A stretch of 64,000 nucleotides of DNA from Rhodanobacter glycinis. GTDB lineage: Bacteria > Pseudomonadota > Gammaproteobacteria > Xanthomonadales > Rhodanobacteraceae. Shown piece after piece: positions 15,741-25,112 of this stretch. The stretch spans positions 186,001-250,000 of the forward strand of contig NZ_RCZB01000001.1 in assembly GCF_006438785.1 (NCBI RefSeq). The letters are read 5' to 3'. A program made the position numbers and the translations under genes. Below the pieces are notes generated by a model. It was not told the DNA's origin, did not search any database, and saw nothing but the letters and a program-made list of their open reading frames with translations. Each line of letters starts with the position of its first letter. The stretch's first letter is position 1.

Positions 15741-16961
15741 TCAGTCGTTCCGATCCAGCCGTCCAAATGAAAACAGTTGGGCCAGCGGATGCTTGCGCCG
15801 CTCGATCAGGGCGCGTATCAACGGCGCACCCGCCGCGCTGTAGCTGATGCCGTTGCCGCCATAGGCCATGGCGAACTGCACGCGCGAACCGTATTGCGGA
15901 TGGGGGCCGAAGAACGGCAGGCCGTCGTCGGTTTCGGCAAAGGTACCGGCCCATGCGAACGCGGGCGTCAGTACCAGGTCAGGTATGGCCTTGGCGACCT
16001 TCTTCACCAGCTTGCGCGCCTTGCGATCGACGCGCGCATCGCGGCGCGCGGGAATGTCGATGGCATCGTCTTCGCCACCGACCAGCAGGCGGCCGTCGCC
16101 GGTGGTGCGCAGGTACAGATACGGCCGTGCCGATTCCCACGCCATGGTGTCGGCCAGCCCATGCAGTCGGGCTGGATCGAGCGGGTCGGTGATGAAGGCG
16201 TAGCTGCTGCGGTTGTATGCCACGCGCTGGTCGAGCCATTGCTGGCTGGCATAGCCGGCAGCGAATACGGCGTGCGCCGCACGCAGCCGCACACCGTTGG
16301 CGGTATGCAGGGTGACACCGCGCGAGGTGGCGTCGATGCGCATGACAGCACTGCGGTCGAACACGCCGGTGCCACTTTTTTGCAGCCGCGCGAACAGGCG
16401 GTAAGCCGTGCGGTAGGGATCGATCCGGGCGGCGAGCTGGCTGAGGATCGCGCCGGGTGCGTCGATGCCGTACGCCTCGCGCAGCGCTTCGGTCGCCAGC
16501 CAGCTGACCTCGAAGCCATGCTTGTGGCGCATTGCCAGTTCCGCCTGCAGCACCGGCACGTGGCGGCGTCGGCTGGCGTAATACAGGCTGTGCATGTGGC
16601 GGAAGTCGACATTACGCACACTGGCGGCCAACTCCTGCAGCAACGGGATCGCCTCGGCGCAGGCGCGGTAGGCGAGCACGGCGTTGTCCTCGCCGTAGCG
16701 CCTGGCCAGGTCGATCATGTGAGTGTCGATCTCGTATTGCAGCAGCGCGGTGCTGGCTGCGGAACTGCCCCAGCCGATATCGCGCTGCTCCACCACGACG
16801 ACCTCGTGGCCGTGTTCGGCCAGTTCGCTGGCGATCAGCGCACCGCTGATGCCGCCGCCGATCACGGCCACGTCGCAACGGGCGTCTTGCTGCAGTTGCG
16901 GGAACGCATGCATCAGGCCGTTCTTGATCGCCCAGAACGGGTAACCGCTTTTCAGATCCAT
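15741..16961 (-). CDS. FAD-dependent amino-acid/amine oxidoreductase (DAO family)
   Basis: A 406-aa cytosolic flavoenzyme. The FAD-binding Rossmann motif is at about 30-58 (CDVAVIGGGISGALIASELA then VVVVEQRDIGWGSS). The middle belongs to the DAO fold and the C-terminal flavin contact is FAMAYGGNGISYSAAGAPLI. The opening DLKSGYPFWAIKNGL and the GLPFFGPHP segment resemble the gamma-glutamylputrescine oxidase/DadA-like group, which oxidises amino acids or amines. There is no Rieske domain, and the substrate is not determinable. The next gene on the strand is the SDR remnant. Confidence 0.85.
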   Translation of the reverse strand: MDLKSGYPFWAIKNGLMHAFPQLQQDARCDVAVIGGGISGALIASELAEHGHEVVVVEQRDIGWGSSAASTALLQYEIDTHMIDLARRYGEDNAVLAYRACAEAIPLLQELAASVRNVDFRHMHSLYYASRRRHVPVLQAELAMRHKHGFEVSWLATEALREAYGIDAPGAILSQLAARIDPYRTAYRLFARLQKSGTGVFDRSAVMRIDATSRGVTLHTANGVRLRAAHAVFAAGYASQQWLDQRVAYNRSSYAFITDPLDPARLHGLADTMAWESARPYLYLRTTGDGRLLVGGEDDAIDIPARRDARVDRKARKLVKKVAKAIPDLVLTPAFAWAGTFAETDDGLPFFGPHPQYGSRVQFAMAYGGNGISYSAAGAPLIRALIERRKHPLAQLFSFGRLDRND

Positions 16962-17093
16962 GCCGATCTCACGGGTTTCAGGCGCGCAAGAGGCGCACCA
17001 TCAGGCTCGGATGTCGCATGTCGCGGTACCGTGAGCGCTGCCGCCGATACCTCCGTTCGACACCGGCATTCTGCGACGCACCAGCGCGTTGGG

Positions 17094-17627
17094 TCAGTTC
17101 ACCGGCGCCATGAGCAGCAGGTCTTCCACGGCGTAGCCGCGCTGGCGGGCGCGGTGTTTGATGTCTTCGAACAGCGCGCGAGGCATGTCGGGACGGCGCG
17201 CGAGTATCCACAGGTATTTGTGGCTGGGGCTGCCAACCACGGCCCACTGGTAGTCGGGGTCCACCTCGATCACCCAGTAGTCAGCCCATGCCCGCGGCAA
17301 CCAGCCCAGCCAGGCGGGTGCGAAGCGCACCTTGAACGCGGCGGGTTGGCCATCCTCGATTTTCGCCACGCCTTCCACGGTCTGCTGGCCATCCGCGGTC
17401 TGACAAGCATTGCGTACATGGATCGTTCCGTCCGGCATGGGCGTGTAGGTGGCGGTGACCGCGCCCAGGCATTTGCGCTGGAAGAACATCGGCAGGTGCG
17501 CGATCTCGTGCCACTGCCCCGCATAGCGGGCGAGATCGAGCGTGGGCACAGGCTGGTTGGGCAGCGCCGGGGGAGCGATGGGCGTGGTGCCAGCCATCAT
17601 CAGGGTCATGAGCATGACGTGGAGCAT
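17094..17627 (-). CDS. blc: Bacterial lipocalin (Blc-like)
   Basis: A 177-aa protein from the ATG at 17627 after AAGGAA. It has a short N-terminal signal sequence (MLHVMLMTLMMAG) without a clear lipobox Cys, unlike E. coli Blc. The lipocalin motif 1 is LDLARYAGQWHEIAHLPMFF (G-x-W), followed by CLGAVTATYT. The C-terminal part has DYWVIEVDPDYQWAVVGSPS and LWILARRPDMP, the conserved strand and R-P motif of bacterial lipocalins. It probably binds lysophospholipid or other lipids in the periplasm during envelope stress, as known for the family. Its neighbours on both sides are unrelated. Confidence 0.9.
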   Translation of the reverse strand: MLHVMLMTLMMAGTTPIAPPALPNQPVPTLDLARYAGQWHEIAHLPMFFQRKCLGAVTATYTPMPDGTIHVRNACQTADGQQTVEGVAKIEDGQPAAFKVRFAPAWLGWLPRAWADYWVIEVDPDYQWAVVGSPSHKYLWILARRPDMPRALFEDIKHRARQRGYAVEDLLLMAPVN

Positions 17628-17859
17628 GCGCGGTTCCTTGGCGGGTGGGCCGGAGCAGTTGATGCCAACAGTATGGCAGTGCCTTGGGGCTGGCAATGAT
17701 GAGCACCGGTGAGGGGCGCCCGTGACATGTCGATGACGTTGATGAACGCCGCCAGTTGGGCAACGTCATGCCAACACCACGGTCACGAGCCGCCGACTCG
17801 CACAACTCTATAAATGCCCTCGTCTGCAATGTCGCAGGCTTTATTACCGGAGATGGTGC

Positions 17860-18048
17860 GTGGACAAGAATCGCGTTGAGGGTACCAAACACGAGATCAA
17901 GGGTGCAGTGAAGGAAGTGGCTGGCAAGGTCACCGGCAACAAGATGAAGGAGGCAGTCGGAAACCTGGAGAAGAATGCCGGCAAGTTGCAGAAGGAAATC
18001 GGCAAGGCCGCCGACGAGCAACGCGACGCGGACAAGCGTCGTCACTGA
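17860..18048 (+). CDS. CsbD-family stress protein
   Basis: A 62-aa, highly charged, Lys/Glu-rich protein with a GTG start after GGAG. The family signature is MDKNRVEGTKHEIKGAVKEV followed by AGKVTGNKMKEAVGNLEKNAGK. CsbD-like proteins are abundant, probably disordered general-stress proteins of unknown mechanism. A TATAAAT box at 17809-17815, about 45 bases upstream, may be its -10 element. A terminator follows, so it is a single-gene unit. Confidence 0.9.
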   Translation: MDKNRVEGTKHEIKGAVKEVAGKVTGNKMKEAVGNLEKNAGKLQKEIGKAADEQRDADKRRH

Positions 18049-18071
18049 TCGACCCCGGCCAGATCGACCAA

Positions 18072-18107
18072 AAGGGTGGCGCAGTAAACGCTGCGTCACC
18101 CTTGTTT
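18072..18107 (+). terminator. Terminator after CsbD gene
   Basis: AAGGGTGGCGCAG and CTGCGTCACCCTT form a 13-bp stem with one G-U pair and a 6-base loop, followed by GTTT. It is 23 bases after the stop codon. Confidence 0.72.
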
Positions 18108-18293
18108 CCCGGCCTCGCCACGGTTTTCCCGCTTTCTGATAAAGCTTCTGGCATAGAAACTGCGGCGATGGGTCTTGCCCAGGCACGTATCCGGTAGAGC
18201 AGCTCATTCTTGAGGGACTTTCGGGTATGACATGTTTCCCGGCGAGGCATCGCAGCGTGCATGTGACGCGTGCCCACGCGAAGTGAAGCCGAT

Positions 18294-19100
18294 TCAGTTC
18301 TGCTGCGTGGCGCGTACGCGATCCCGCACCGTCAATGCATTGCCCACGGCATGCCCGAGCGCGGTGTTGTCGAAAATGCACCAGCGCTGCGTAGTGCATT
18401 GGCTGGGGCGCTGCAGCCAGTGCGAGATGCGTTGCAGCAGGGCGTCGGGGTAGGCGTCGTGGTAGATCCGCGGCGAGCCGTGCAGGCGCAGGTATTGCAA
18501 CGACTGATCGCCACCCGGCACGGCGGCGCGCAAGAGGCGGGCAGGATCGGCGGCAACGCGCGCGATGCCGTGCTCGCGCAGCGCGCGGTTCATGGCGGGA
18601 CGAAACCACGTGACGTGGCGTGGCTCGCACGCCACCGGGCCGGCATGCAGGCGCCGCAGCAGGCCGAGGAACGGCAATGCGATCGACGGCTCCCACGCCA
18701 GACTGGGCGGCAGCTGCAACAGCAGGCAGCCAAGCTTGTTTTCCAGTGGGCCGATTTCGTCCAGAAAGGTTTCCAGCAGTGTCTGGCAATCCCGCAGCCT
18801 GGCCAGGTGGCTTATCGTGCGCGGCATCTTGACTGCGAAGCGGAATGATTCGGGTACCGACGCGGCCCAGCGACGGTAGGTTGCGGGCCGGTGCGGGCGA
18901 TAGAACGAGGAGTTGATCTCGACACTGTTGAGCACGGTGGCGTAGCGCTCCAGCTGGCTGTCGCCAGCAGCGAACGCCGCGGCGTGCGTCGAGGAAATCG
19001 ACCAGCCGGCGCAGCCCACATACACCATCGGCACGGCGCGGTCGCCGGGCTGGTTATCGGCTGATGGTTCGTCTGGTGGGGCAGTGGACATGAGTGACAT
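18294..19100 (-). CDS. DUF72 (YecE-like) protein
   Basis: A 268-aa protein. ATGs at 19100 and 19091 are both possible and neither has a strong ribosome site. The DUF72 TIM-barrel signature is clear: [11 protein letters not shown] near the start, then [54 protein letters not shown] and the C-terminal [18 protein letters not shown]. The family is widespread and without an assigned reaction. The gene is divergent from the ABC exporter. Confidence 0.9.
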   Translation of the reverse strand: MSLMSTAPPDEPSADNQPGDRAVPMVYVGCAGWSISSTHAAAFAAGDSQLERYATVLNSVEINSSFYRPHRPATYRRWAASVPESFRFAVKMPRTISHLARLRDCQTLLETFLDEIGPLENKLGCLLLQLPPSLAWEPSIALPFLGLLRRLHAGPVACEPRHVTWFRPAMNRALREHGIARVAADPARLLRAAVPGGDQSLQYLRLHGSPRIYHDAYPDALLQRISHWLQRPSQCTTQRWCIFDNTALGHAVGNALTVRDRVRATQQN

Positions 19101-19259
19101 CGACGGTCGGCTCGGGGACTTGCTGCGTTCAGTCTGTCGATGGTCGTGTCAGCCAGCGGTGAACTGCACGGCGCGCACGGGGCTGGCGGCGAGACGCTAG
19201 CAGCGATGCCGGTCTGGGCATACCATCGGCCCTCCCCGCACCCCATCCAAGGAGATCGC

Positions 19260-20186
19260 GTGCCGCCGATCATTTCCGTCAACCAGCTCAGCAAGACCTA
19301 CGCCTCGGGATTCCAGGCGCTCAAGCAGATCGACCTGGATATCCGCCAGGGCGAAATCTTCGCCCTGCTGGGGCCGAACGGTGCCGGCAAGACCACGTTG
19401 ATCAGCATCATCTGCGGCATCGTCAATCCCAGTAAGGGCACGGTGCTGGCCGATGGCCATGACGTGGTACGCGACTATCGCGCGGCGCGTGCCAAGATCG
19501 GCCTGGTGCCACAGGAGTTGACCACCGATGCGTTCGAGACGGTGTGGAACACAGTCAGCTTCAGTCGCGGCCTGTTCGGCAGGAGCGCGAATCCAGCGCA
19601 TATCGAGAAGGTGTTGAGGGACCTGTCGCTGTGGAGCAAGAAGGACAGCAGGTTGATGACCCTGTCCGGCGGCATGAAGCGGCGCGTGATGATCGCCAAG
19701 GCGCTGTCGCACGAGCCGCAGATTCTGTTCCTGGATGAGCCGACCGCCGGCGTCGACGTGGAGCTTCGCCGCGACATGTGGGCGATGGTGCGTGCGCTTC
19801 GCGCCACCGGCGTCACCATCATCCTGACCACCCATTACATCGACGAGGCCGAGGAGATGGCCGATCGCATCGGCGTGATCAACAAGGGCGAACTCATTCT
19901 GGTCGAGGACAAGGCCGAGCTGATGAACAAACTCGGCCGCAAGCAGCTGACCCTGCAGCTGCAAAACCGGCTGGAGAACATTCCGCAGGCGCTGTCCGGT
20001 TACCCGCTGGAATTGTCGGCCGACGGTCAGCAGCTGGTTTACACGTTCGACGCCCAGAGCGAGCACACCGGCATCGATGTGTTGTTGCGGCAGCTTGGCG
20101 AAGCAGGCATCGACTTCAAGGATCTCAGGACCAGCCAGAGTTCGCTGGAGGATATTTTCGTGAATCTGGTGAGGGAACGCGCATGA
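19260..20186 (+). CDS. yadG: ABC-2 exporter, ATP-binding subunit (YadG-like)
   Basis: A 308-aa protein. The GTG at 19260 sits six bases after AAGGAG and is preferred over the longer open frame. Walker A is [11 protein letters not shown] (about 37-47), the signature LSGGMKRR, Walker [13 protein letters not shown] and the switch His [15 protein letters not shown]-terminal extension of about 80 residues is typical of NodI/YadG ATPases. The stop overlaps the permease start as ATGA, so the two are translationally coupled. The substrate of YadGH-type exporters is not known. Confidence 0.93.
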   Translation: MPPIISVNQLSKTYASGFQALKQIDLDIRQGEIFALLGPNGAGKTTLISIICGIVNPSKGTVLADGHDVVRDYRAARAKIGLVPQELTTDAFETVWNTVSFSRGLFGRSANPAHIEKVLRDLSLWSKKDSRLMTLSGGMKRRVMIAKALSHEPQILFLDEPTAGVDVELRRDMWAMVRALRATGVTIILTTHYIDEAEEMADRIGVINKGELILVEDKAELMNKLGRKQLTLQLQNRLENIPQALSGYPLELSADGQQLVYTFDAQSEHTGIDVLLRQLGEAGIDFKDLRTSQSSLEDIFVNLVRERA

Positions 20187-20944
20187 ACATCCACGCGATA
20201 CGCGCGATCTACGGATTCGAAATGGCGCGCACCTGGCGCACGCTGCTGCAGAGCATCGTGTCGCCGGTGATCTCCACCTCGCTGTACTTCGTGGTGTTCG
20301 GCGCAGCGATCGGCGCGCACATGACCGCGATCGACGGCGTCAGCTACGGCGCCTTCATCGTGCCAGGACTGGTCATGTTGTCGCTGCTCACGCAGAGCAT
20401 CTCCAACGCCTCGTTCGGCATCTATTTTCCGAAGTTCGTGGGCACCATCTACGAGATCCTTTCGGCGCCGGTGTCGCCGTTCGAGATCGTGGCCGGCTAT
20501 GTGGGTGCGGCAGCGAGCAAGTCGATCATCCTGGGGCTGATCATCCTGGTCACCGCACGGCTGTTCGTGCCGTTCCACATTGAGCATCCGTTGTGGATGC
20601 TGGCGTTCCTGCTGCTTACCGCGCTGACCTTCAGCCTGTTCGGTTTCATCATCGGCATCTGGGCGGACAATTTCGAGAAGCTGCAGCTGGTGCCGTTGTT
20701 GATCGTGACGCCACTGGCCTTCCTCGGCGGCAGCTTCTACTCGACCCACATGCTGCCGCCGTTCTGGCAGAAGGTCACCCTGTTCAATCCGGTGGTGTAC
20801 CTGATCAGCGGGTTTCGCTGGAGCTTCTACGGCGTTTCCGACGTCAGCCTGGGCGTCAGCGTGGGGATGACGCTGGTATTTCTCGCCGCCTGTCTCGCGC
20901 TGGTGTGGTGGATATTCCGCAGCGGCTATCGGCTGAAGGCGTGA
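20183..20944 (+). CDS. yadH: ABC-2 exporter, permease subunit (YadH-like)
   Basis: A 253-aa inner-membrane protein. The start overlaps the ATPase stop by four bases. It opens [20 protein letters not shown], the coupling helix before TM1, and has six hydrophobic helices with the ABC-2 motif region [23 protein letters not shown] followed by [14 protein letters not shown]. Length and motif match the YadH/NodJ permeases. It forms the exporter with the preceding ATPase. Confidence 0.92.
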   Translation: MNIHAIRAIYGFEMARTWRTLLQSIVSPVISTSLYFVVFGAAIGAHMTAIDGVSYGAFIVPGLVMLSLLTQSISNASFGIYFPKFVGTIYEILSAPVSPFEIVAGYVGAAASKSIILGLIILVTARLFVPFHIEHPLWMLAFLLLTALTFSLFGFIIGIWADNFEKLQLVPLLIVTPLAFLGGSFYSTHMLPPFWQKVTLFNPVVYLISGFRWSFYGVSDVSLGVSVGMTLVFLAACLALVWWIFRSGYRLKA

Positions 20945-20955
20945 GACGAGCCGGT

Positions 20956-21453
20956 TCAGGTCAGCGCGGTATACGCGTGGAACGGCAGCTGCGTGGCGCC
21001 GGTGCGCGCGACTGCGGGCTCGGCCAGCGCGAGCTGTTCCTTGTTGGCGTCGATCACCACCAGGATGCGGCCGGCGGCGATCTCGTCCTTGAATTTGCGG
21101 CTGACCACATCGGGTACCTCGAAGCCGACCAGCTCGCCGATCCAGCTGCCGAACACGGCACCCACCACGGTCATCGCCGCTGCGCCGGCGAAGGTCACAC
21201 CCAGCGGCGGCACGGCCACGGCGATGAGTCCCAGCAGCAGTCCGGTACCGCCGCCGCAGGCGCCGCCACGAAGCGCGGCGGGATAGAAATCGTTGCGCCC
21301 CTGCATCAGGTGATCGGGGATTCTTTCCAGCTCGATGTCCTCGCGGGCGACCAGCGAGATGTCGCGATCATCAATCCCGGCTTCCTGTGCCGCGGCCATG
21401 GCGGTTCGCGCAGCGGCCAGGTCGAACGTACTGAAGACGCATCGGGTTTTCAT
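20956..21453 (-). CDS. Glycine-zipper-containing stress-type protein of unknown function
   Basis: A 165-aa protein from the ATG at 21453 after GGAGGGAG. The N-terminal part (KTRCVFSTFDLAAARTAMAA, then DISLVARED) has the small alpha/beta fold of heat-induced YflT/DUF1269-type proteins. The centre is a Gly/Ala-rich double hydrophobic segment (GGACGGGTGLLLGLIAVAVP and AAAMTVVGAVFGSWIG) like a glycine zipper. The C-terminal FKDEIAAGRILVVIDANKEQ completes the fold. It probably sits at the membrane. I do not assign a function. It converges with the ABC exporter operon. Confidence 0.65.
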   Translation of the reverse strand: MKTRCVFSTFDLAAARTAMAAAQEAGIDDRDISLVAREDIELERIPDHLMQGRNDFYPAALRGGACGGGTGLLLGLIAVAVPPLGVTFAGAAAMTVVGAVFGSWIGELVGFEVPDVVSRKFKDEIAAGRILVVIDANKEQLALAEPAVARTGATQLPFHAYTALT

Positions 21454-21626
21454 GGGCGCTCCCTCCGTGTTCCGGCCTGGCATCAGTCGCGCGGGGCGGT
21501 GTCGGTTCGGGCGTGCCGCGCGGGCACCGGCCGGTAATGTCCGATTTTTGTCGGAGCCGCGTCACCGGCATGTGACCGTGTTGTTATCGAAGGGTACCTG
21601 CCGGACCGGCGACGGCCCGTTGTCGA

Positions 21627-22316
21627 TCAGTGAGCGTGCGTCGGCACGCCATTTGCCAATACATCGCCGCGCCGGTAGCTCAGCAGGCGGCCACGAAACG
21701 GGGCGACATCGGCGGCATCGAAGCGACTGCGCAACTCGGTGACGGTGAAGCCCTGTTCGACAAGCGCACGGGTGAACGGTGCGCTGTTGCCGCGCCCGGG
21801 GTCGGTGATCAGTACCTCGGCGTCGGGCAGCGCGTGGCGCAACACCATTGCCGCCAGCAGGTCGGCATGGCCGCTCTCGTACAGGATGTCGCTGCCGATG
21901 ATCAGGTCGAAGCGTCCCAGCGTGACGTCAGGCACCTCCCAGCGGAGGTCGCAATAGACGATCGCCAGCAACTGGTTCTGCGCCGCGTTGTGGCGCAGGA
22001 ACGACTCGGCCAGCGGGTGATGGTCGCTGGCGGTGATGTCGGCATCGCGCTGCTGCAGCACCAGGCTGGATAACCCGAGTCCGCAGCCGAGTTCGAGGAT
22101 GCGCTTGCCGACGATGTCATGCGTGGCCATCGCCTCGGCCAGCACGCGCCCGGCCGGCCATACCTGGCCGAACAAGCTCCACAGCGCCGAGGAGATGCCG
22201 ATACGGTCGGCCAGCCGATGCGGATCGGCAAACTGCTGCAGATCGCTCAGCGCACGGATGCGGTAGTCGTGGCCGCCGAGGCAGACGCTGAGTTCCCGGG
22301 TGGCGTAGCCTGGCAT
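21627..22316 (-). CDS. Class I SAM-dependent methyltransferase (lysine-methyltransferase-like)
   Basis: A 229-aa protein with a good ribosome site (GGGAGC). The SAM motif I is ILELGCGLGLSSLV and the acidic loop ITASDHHPLAESFLRHNAAQN. The D/NxxY-like motif GSDILYESGH is characteristic of the METTL/ETFB-KMT group. LWSLFGQVWPAGRVLAEAM before motif I is also typical of that group. It probably methylates a protein side chain, with the target unknown. It lies alone in the minus direction. Confidence 0.83.
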   Translation of the reverse strand: MPGYATRELSVCLGGHDYRIRALSDLQQFADPHRLADRIGISSALWSLFGQVWPAGRVLAEAMATHDIVGKRILELGCGLGLSSLVLQQRDADITASDHHPLAESFLRHNAAQNQLLAIVYCDLRWEVPDVTLGRFDLIIGSDILYESGHADLLAAMVLRHALPDAEVLITDPGRGNSAPFTRALVEQGFTVTELRSRFDAADVAPFRGRLLSYRRGDVLANGVPTHAH

Positions 22317-22528
22317 GAGAGCTCCCGTGGAGGTGTCGTCACGGTCGGTACAACTCCTCAGGCGGCAGGGAAATGCCTGGAGTCACCGGACAGGATGGGC
22401 AGGAGAAGGGAGCGGGACGGCGATCGTCGTCAAGGCGCTGAAGAGGAACGGAAGCAAGCCCATCCTATCTGCAATGGGGTTAGGTTCGGGTCAATTCGCG
22501 CGGAGCGGTGTGACGGTCATGCGCAGGC

Positions 22529-22840
22529 TCACTCGTCATCCCATTGCACTTCGACCGCATCCGCATCGAACACTCCCCACCAGTAGCTACCCAGTCGCAG
22601 CCACCCGCTGCGGATGCGATGCGTGGCGTCGTCGTACACCTTCACATGCATGACGACCTGTGACTTGCTGGTGGTCAGCCACATCCGCCACGGCGGAAAG
22701 TAGCTGCGTTTCGCTTCGAGGATCCTGAAGCCGCAGGACGCCGCCCATGCGGCCAGCATGGATTTCGTGCGCGCCAGGTACCAGAAGATGTAGGGCGGGA
22801 TCAGTGCCAGCAGAAGGATTGGCAGGAGCAGATGGCTCAT
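22529..22840 (-). CDS. Small membrane-anchored protein of unknown function
   Basis: A 103-aa protein with one N-terminal transmembrane helix (LLLPILLLALIPPYIFWYLA) and a cytosolic or periplasmic domain of about 75 residues rich in Trp (WRMWLTTSKSQVVMHVKVYD, WLRLGSYWWGVFDADAVEV). I recognise no family. The codon pattern is like its neighbours and there is no overlapping better candidate. The ribosome site is weak. Confidence 0.65.
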   Translation of the reverse strand: MSHLLLPILLLALIPPYIFWYLARTKSMLAAWAASCGFRILEAKRSYFPPWRMWLTTSKSQVVMHVKVYDDATHRIRSGWLRLGSYWWGVFDADAVEVQWDDE

Positions 22841-22970
22841 GGGGCGATGGCTGCGAAGGTCGGAGGGCGGTTGCCGCGGCCATGATAATCGGCGTGGTGA
22901 ACCTCAGGCGATGAACAAATGGCGCTGGTGCAAGTCCAATACTCCGATGAAACGGAAAACGGGAAGAGTC

Positions 22971-23819
22971 ATGCGTAGAGAGTCGTCGGTGGCAAGCTGG
23001 ATCGGAGCGGTGTTGGTCGTACTGGGCGTCGTCGTGGCAGGTGTGTATCTGGCGCGCACGGCGAGGCAGGCTGAAGCGCCGTCCACGATTGCGCCAGCCA
23101 GCTCGTCGTCGATGGTCTCCAGCGCGTCACCCGCATCGATCCAGCATCCGATCACCCAGGCCGACGCTGGGCCGGCCGCGGCCTCGACCGCCGCGCTGCC
23201 GGCACTTGATGACAGCGATGCCAGTGTTGCCGCGGCGCTGGCGGCGCTGGCGAAGGGCAGCGAGTTGCCATCGTTGCTAGTGCGGCAGCAGATCATCGCG
23301 CGCATCGTGGCGACCATCGACGCGTTGCCGCGGCGTGGTCTGGCCAGTTTCATGTCGCCGCTGCATGCGCCGAAGGGCAACTTCGTCGTGGACGAAGCCG
23401 AGGGCACGATCGTTATCGGCGCGCAGAACAGCGCGCGTTATGCACCGTACATGCGGGTCGTCGATGTCGCCGATCCGCAGGCGCTGGTAGCGTGGTACGC
23501 GCATGCCTATCCGCTGTTCCAGCAGGCCTATCAGCAACTGGGCTATCCGAAGGGCTATTTCAACGATCGCCTGATCGTTGTCATCGACAACCTGCTGGCG
23601 GCGCCGGAACCGGGCCGGTCACCCGCGGTGATCCTGTCGAAGGGGTTCTACGTCTATGCCGACCCCGCGCTCGAATCGCTGTCGGCCGGGCAGAAGTTGC
23701 TGCTGCGCGCCGGCCCCGCCAGTGAGGCGAAGATCAAGGCGAAGCTGCGTGCGATCCGCTCCGCCCTGATCGGCCAAACCCTGCCTCCCGCGCCGGCTGC
23801 CGCGAGTAGCTCTGGTTAA
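22971..23819 (+). CDS. DUF3014-domain protein, single membrane anchor
   Basis: A 282-aa protein. Of several in-frame ATGs the one at 22971 has the best ribosome site (GGAAGAG). One transmembrane helix at about 10-30 (IGAVLVVLGVVVAGVYLARTA) is followed by a Ser/Ala/Pro-rich linker. The DUF3014 domain covers about 80-270: LPSLLVRQQIIARIVATID, LPRRGLASFMSPLHAPKGNF, RYAPYMRVVDVADPQALVAW and LYPLFQQAYQQLGYP-type segments. It is probably periplasmic and has no known function. Confidence 0.85.
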   Translation: MRRESSVASWIGAVLVVLGVVVAGVYLARTARQAEAPSTIAPASSSSMVSSASPASIQHPITQADAGPAAASTAALPALDDSDASVAAALAALAKGSELPSLLVRQQIIARIVATIDALPRRGLASFMSPLHAPKGNFVVDEAEGTIVIGAQNSARYAPYMRVVDVADPQALVAWYAHAYPLFQQAYQQLGYPKGYFNDRLIVVIDNLLAAPEPGRSPAVILSKGFYVYADPALESLSAGQKLLLRAGPASEAKIKAKLRAIRSALIGQTLPPAPAAASSSG

Positions 23820-23831
23820 TCGTGTCCTGTC

Positions 23832-23860
23832 GCGCCTGCGCCTTGGGCCCGCGCAGGTGC
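23832..23860 (+). terminator. Hairpin after DUF3014 gene
   Basis: GCGCCTGCGC and GCGCAGGTGC pair over 10 bp with one G-U and a 9-base loop, 12 bases after the stop. There is no T-run. Confidence 0.4.
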
Positions 23861-23861
23861 C

Positions 23862-24098
23862 GCCCATGACAGCCTCGCATGGGCGATGAACATCGGCATG
23901 TTCGAACTGCAGCAGCTGCAGGCACTGGAACGTCCGCTCGTGGACGCGCAGCAGGAAGCGATACGAAACCATTGCGAGCGCAGCGCCGCCATGTTGCGTG
24001 AGCACGGGATGAGCAGCGAGCCGTGGCTTGATATCGTGCAGGATCATCACGAGCGCCCGGACGACAGCGGTTATCCGGCCCATATGCCGTCGCGGTGA
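23862..24098 (+). pseudogene. HD-GYP phosphodiesterase fragment
   Basis: The frame through the ATG at 23886 reads SLAWAMNIGMFELQQLQALE, then HCERSAAMLREHGM, and WLDIVQDHHERPDDSGYPAHM before a stop. This is the heart of an HD-GYP domain: the MNIGMLELQ helix, the H-x-x-R-S turn and HHERxDGSGYP, with Gly replaced by Asp in HHERPDDSGYP. The upstream HD dyad and everything after GYP are missing. A free-standing 70-residue peptide of this kind cannot form the metal centre that hydrolyses cyclic di-GMP. I call it a remnant. Confidence 0.75.
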
Positions 24099-24682
24099 TG
24101 TGTCAGTCCATGCGGTAAGCGAGGTGGTCGGCCTCGACATCCTGCAGTTGACGGTAAGTATGGAGGCGTCGTGGGGAACCGATGCTACTTCGTGAAGCTG
24201 CTTTGATACGGCTGGCGGCGGCCCAGGAATCGTGCGATACCGCACGCCCCAGCCCTGGGCGATCAACGCTGTGCTGTGCTTAGGCCGACCACAGGCAGCA
24301 AGTGGCAATCCCGCGCGCATTAGTAACTTGCGCAGATGGGCATGCTCCGCCTTTGGCGCCAACGCGCATCTCTACGGCAATCACGTGACGCTGCTGTGGG
24401 ACGTGGCCGAAGCCGTCGTTGTTTCCGTAGCAGGTTGCACTTGTTGCCCTTCGAATGGGTGCTGGCGGGCCGCTGCCAGCCAGGAATTGACTTGAAGTGC
24501 TTCAACGGTAGCTGTAAAGCCATTCGTTTCCATTATCCTGACCCGGCGGTCCGGCACTTACAAGGCGACGTTCCCTTGGCAAGTCAGCCACGGTCGCCGT
24601 TATTGTCATGAGATACAGTCATGCCGCGGGGAGTATCGCCTAATTCGTTCGAGGCGCTTTCATTCAATTGGGGATCACTATC
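24099..24682. other. Intergenic region of about 580 bases, no gene supported
   Basis: Several short open frames occur on both strands (for example 24232-24495 plus and 24320-24523 minus). None has a ribosome site, a family motif or the codon-position GC bias of the surrounding genes. Composition shifts gradually to lower GC toward the EF-hand gene. It may contain further debris of the HD-GYP gene, but I could not recognise any. Confidence 0.45.
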
Positions 24683-25102
24683 ATGGAAATTACGAGATTT
24701 GAGGGACTTCGCATTGCATTGGCGATCACTGGATTATCACTAGCTCTTGCTGTAATGGCGCAAAGTGTCACAAAGGACAATGTTGCAAATTCTCCGCTCT
24801 ACTTTCCCCATATTGACAAGAATCATGACAATTACCTCAGCCGTTCCGAGATACCGACGGAGCTGCATGATTTGCGCACGCACTTTGACCAGTACGATCA
24901 AAATCATGATCATCGGCTTTCGGCGGCAGAGTACAGCAGCTACCTGACTGCCCTTGTTGCTGGAGCTTGCAATAGCAATCTGCAAAGTGCGAAGAATCCC
25001 AATTGCAATGGAAGCCCTGGCGCCATCGGTTCACTGCCGGGCAACAATTTCGGGCAACCCATCAGAGGGGCGGTATCTCCCCCGCCGCCACCATCGCACT
25101 GA
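24683..25102 (+). CDS. Secreted two-EF-hand calcium-binding protein
   Basis: A 139-aa protein from the ATG at 24683 (GGGG upstream). The signal peptide is at about 8-27 (GLRIALAITGLSLALAVMAQ). Two canonical 12-residue EF-hand loops have all calcium ligands: D45-K-N47-H-D49...E56 (DKNHDNYLSRSE) and D72-Q-N74-H-D76...E83 (DQNHDHRLSAAE). A Cys pair and a Pro tail (SPPPPPSH) follow. It should bind two calcium ions in the periplasm or outside. The gene is visibly richer in A/T than everything around it, which suggests transfer or relaxed selection. Confidence 0.82.
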   Translation: MEITRFEGLRIALAITGLSLALAVMAQSVTKDNVANSPLYFPHIDKNHDNYLSRSEIPTELHDLRTHFDQYDQNHDHRLSAAEYSSYLTALVAGACNSNLQSAKNPNCNGSPGAIGSLPGNNFGQPIRGAVSPPPPPSH

Positions 25103-25112
25103 GAGTGGCTGC

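Noticed and set aside
14809..15954. Long minus-strand open frame of 381 codons
   Set aside because: It only overlaps the SDR remnant in one of its frames and the ends of the PLD and FAD genes. The rest is an Arg/Pro-rich shadow translation without a start.
17809..17815. TATAAAT box before the CsbD gene listed as a promoter
   Set aside because: A convincing -35 element at the right distance is missing, so it is only mentioned in the gene entry.
23886..24098. A stand-alone small regulatory protein
   Set aside because: The sequence is an internal piece of HD-GYP lacking the metal ligands, so a gene fragment is more likely than a functional small protein.
24232..24523. Overlapping small open frames on both strands
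   Set aside because: No ribosome site, family motif or codon bias on either strand.
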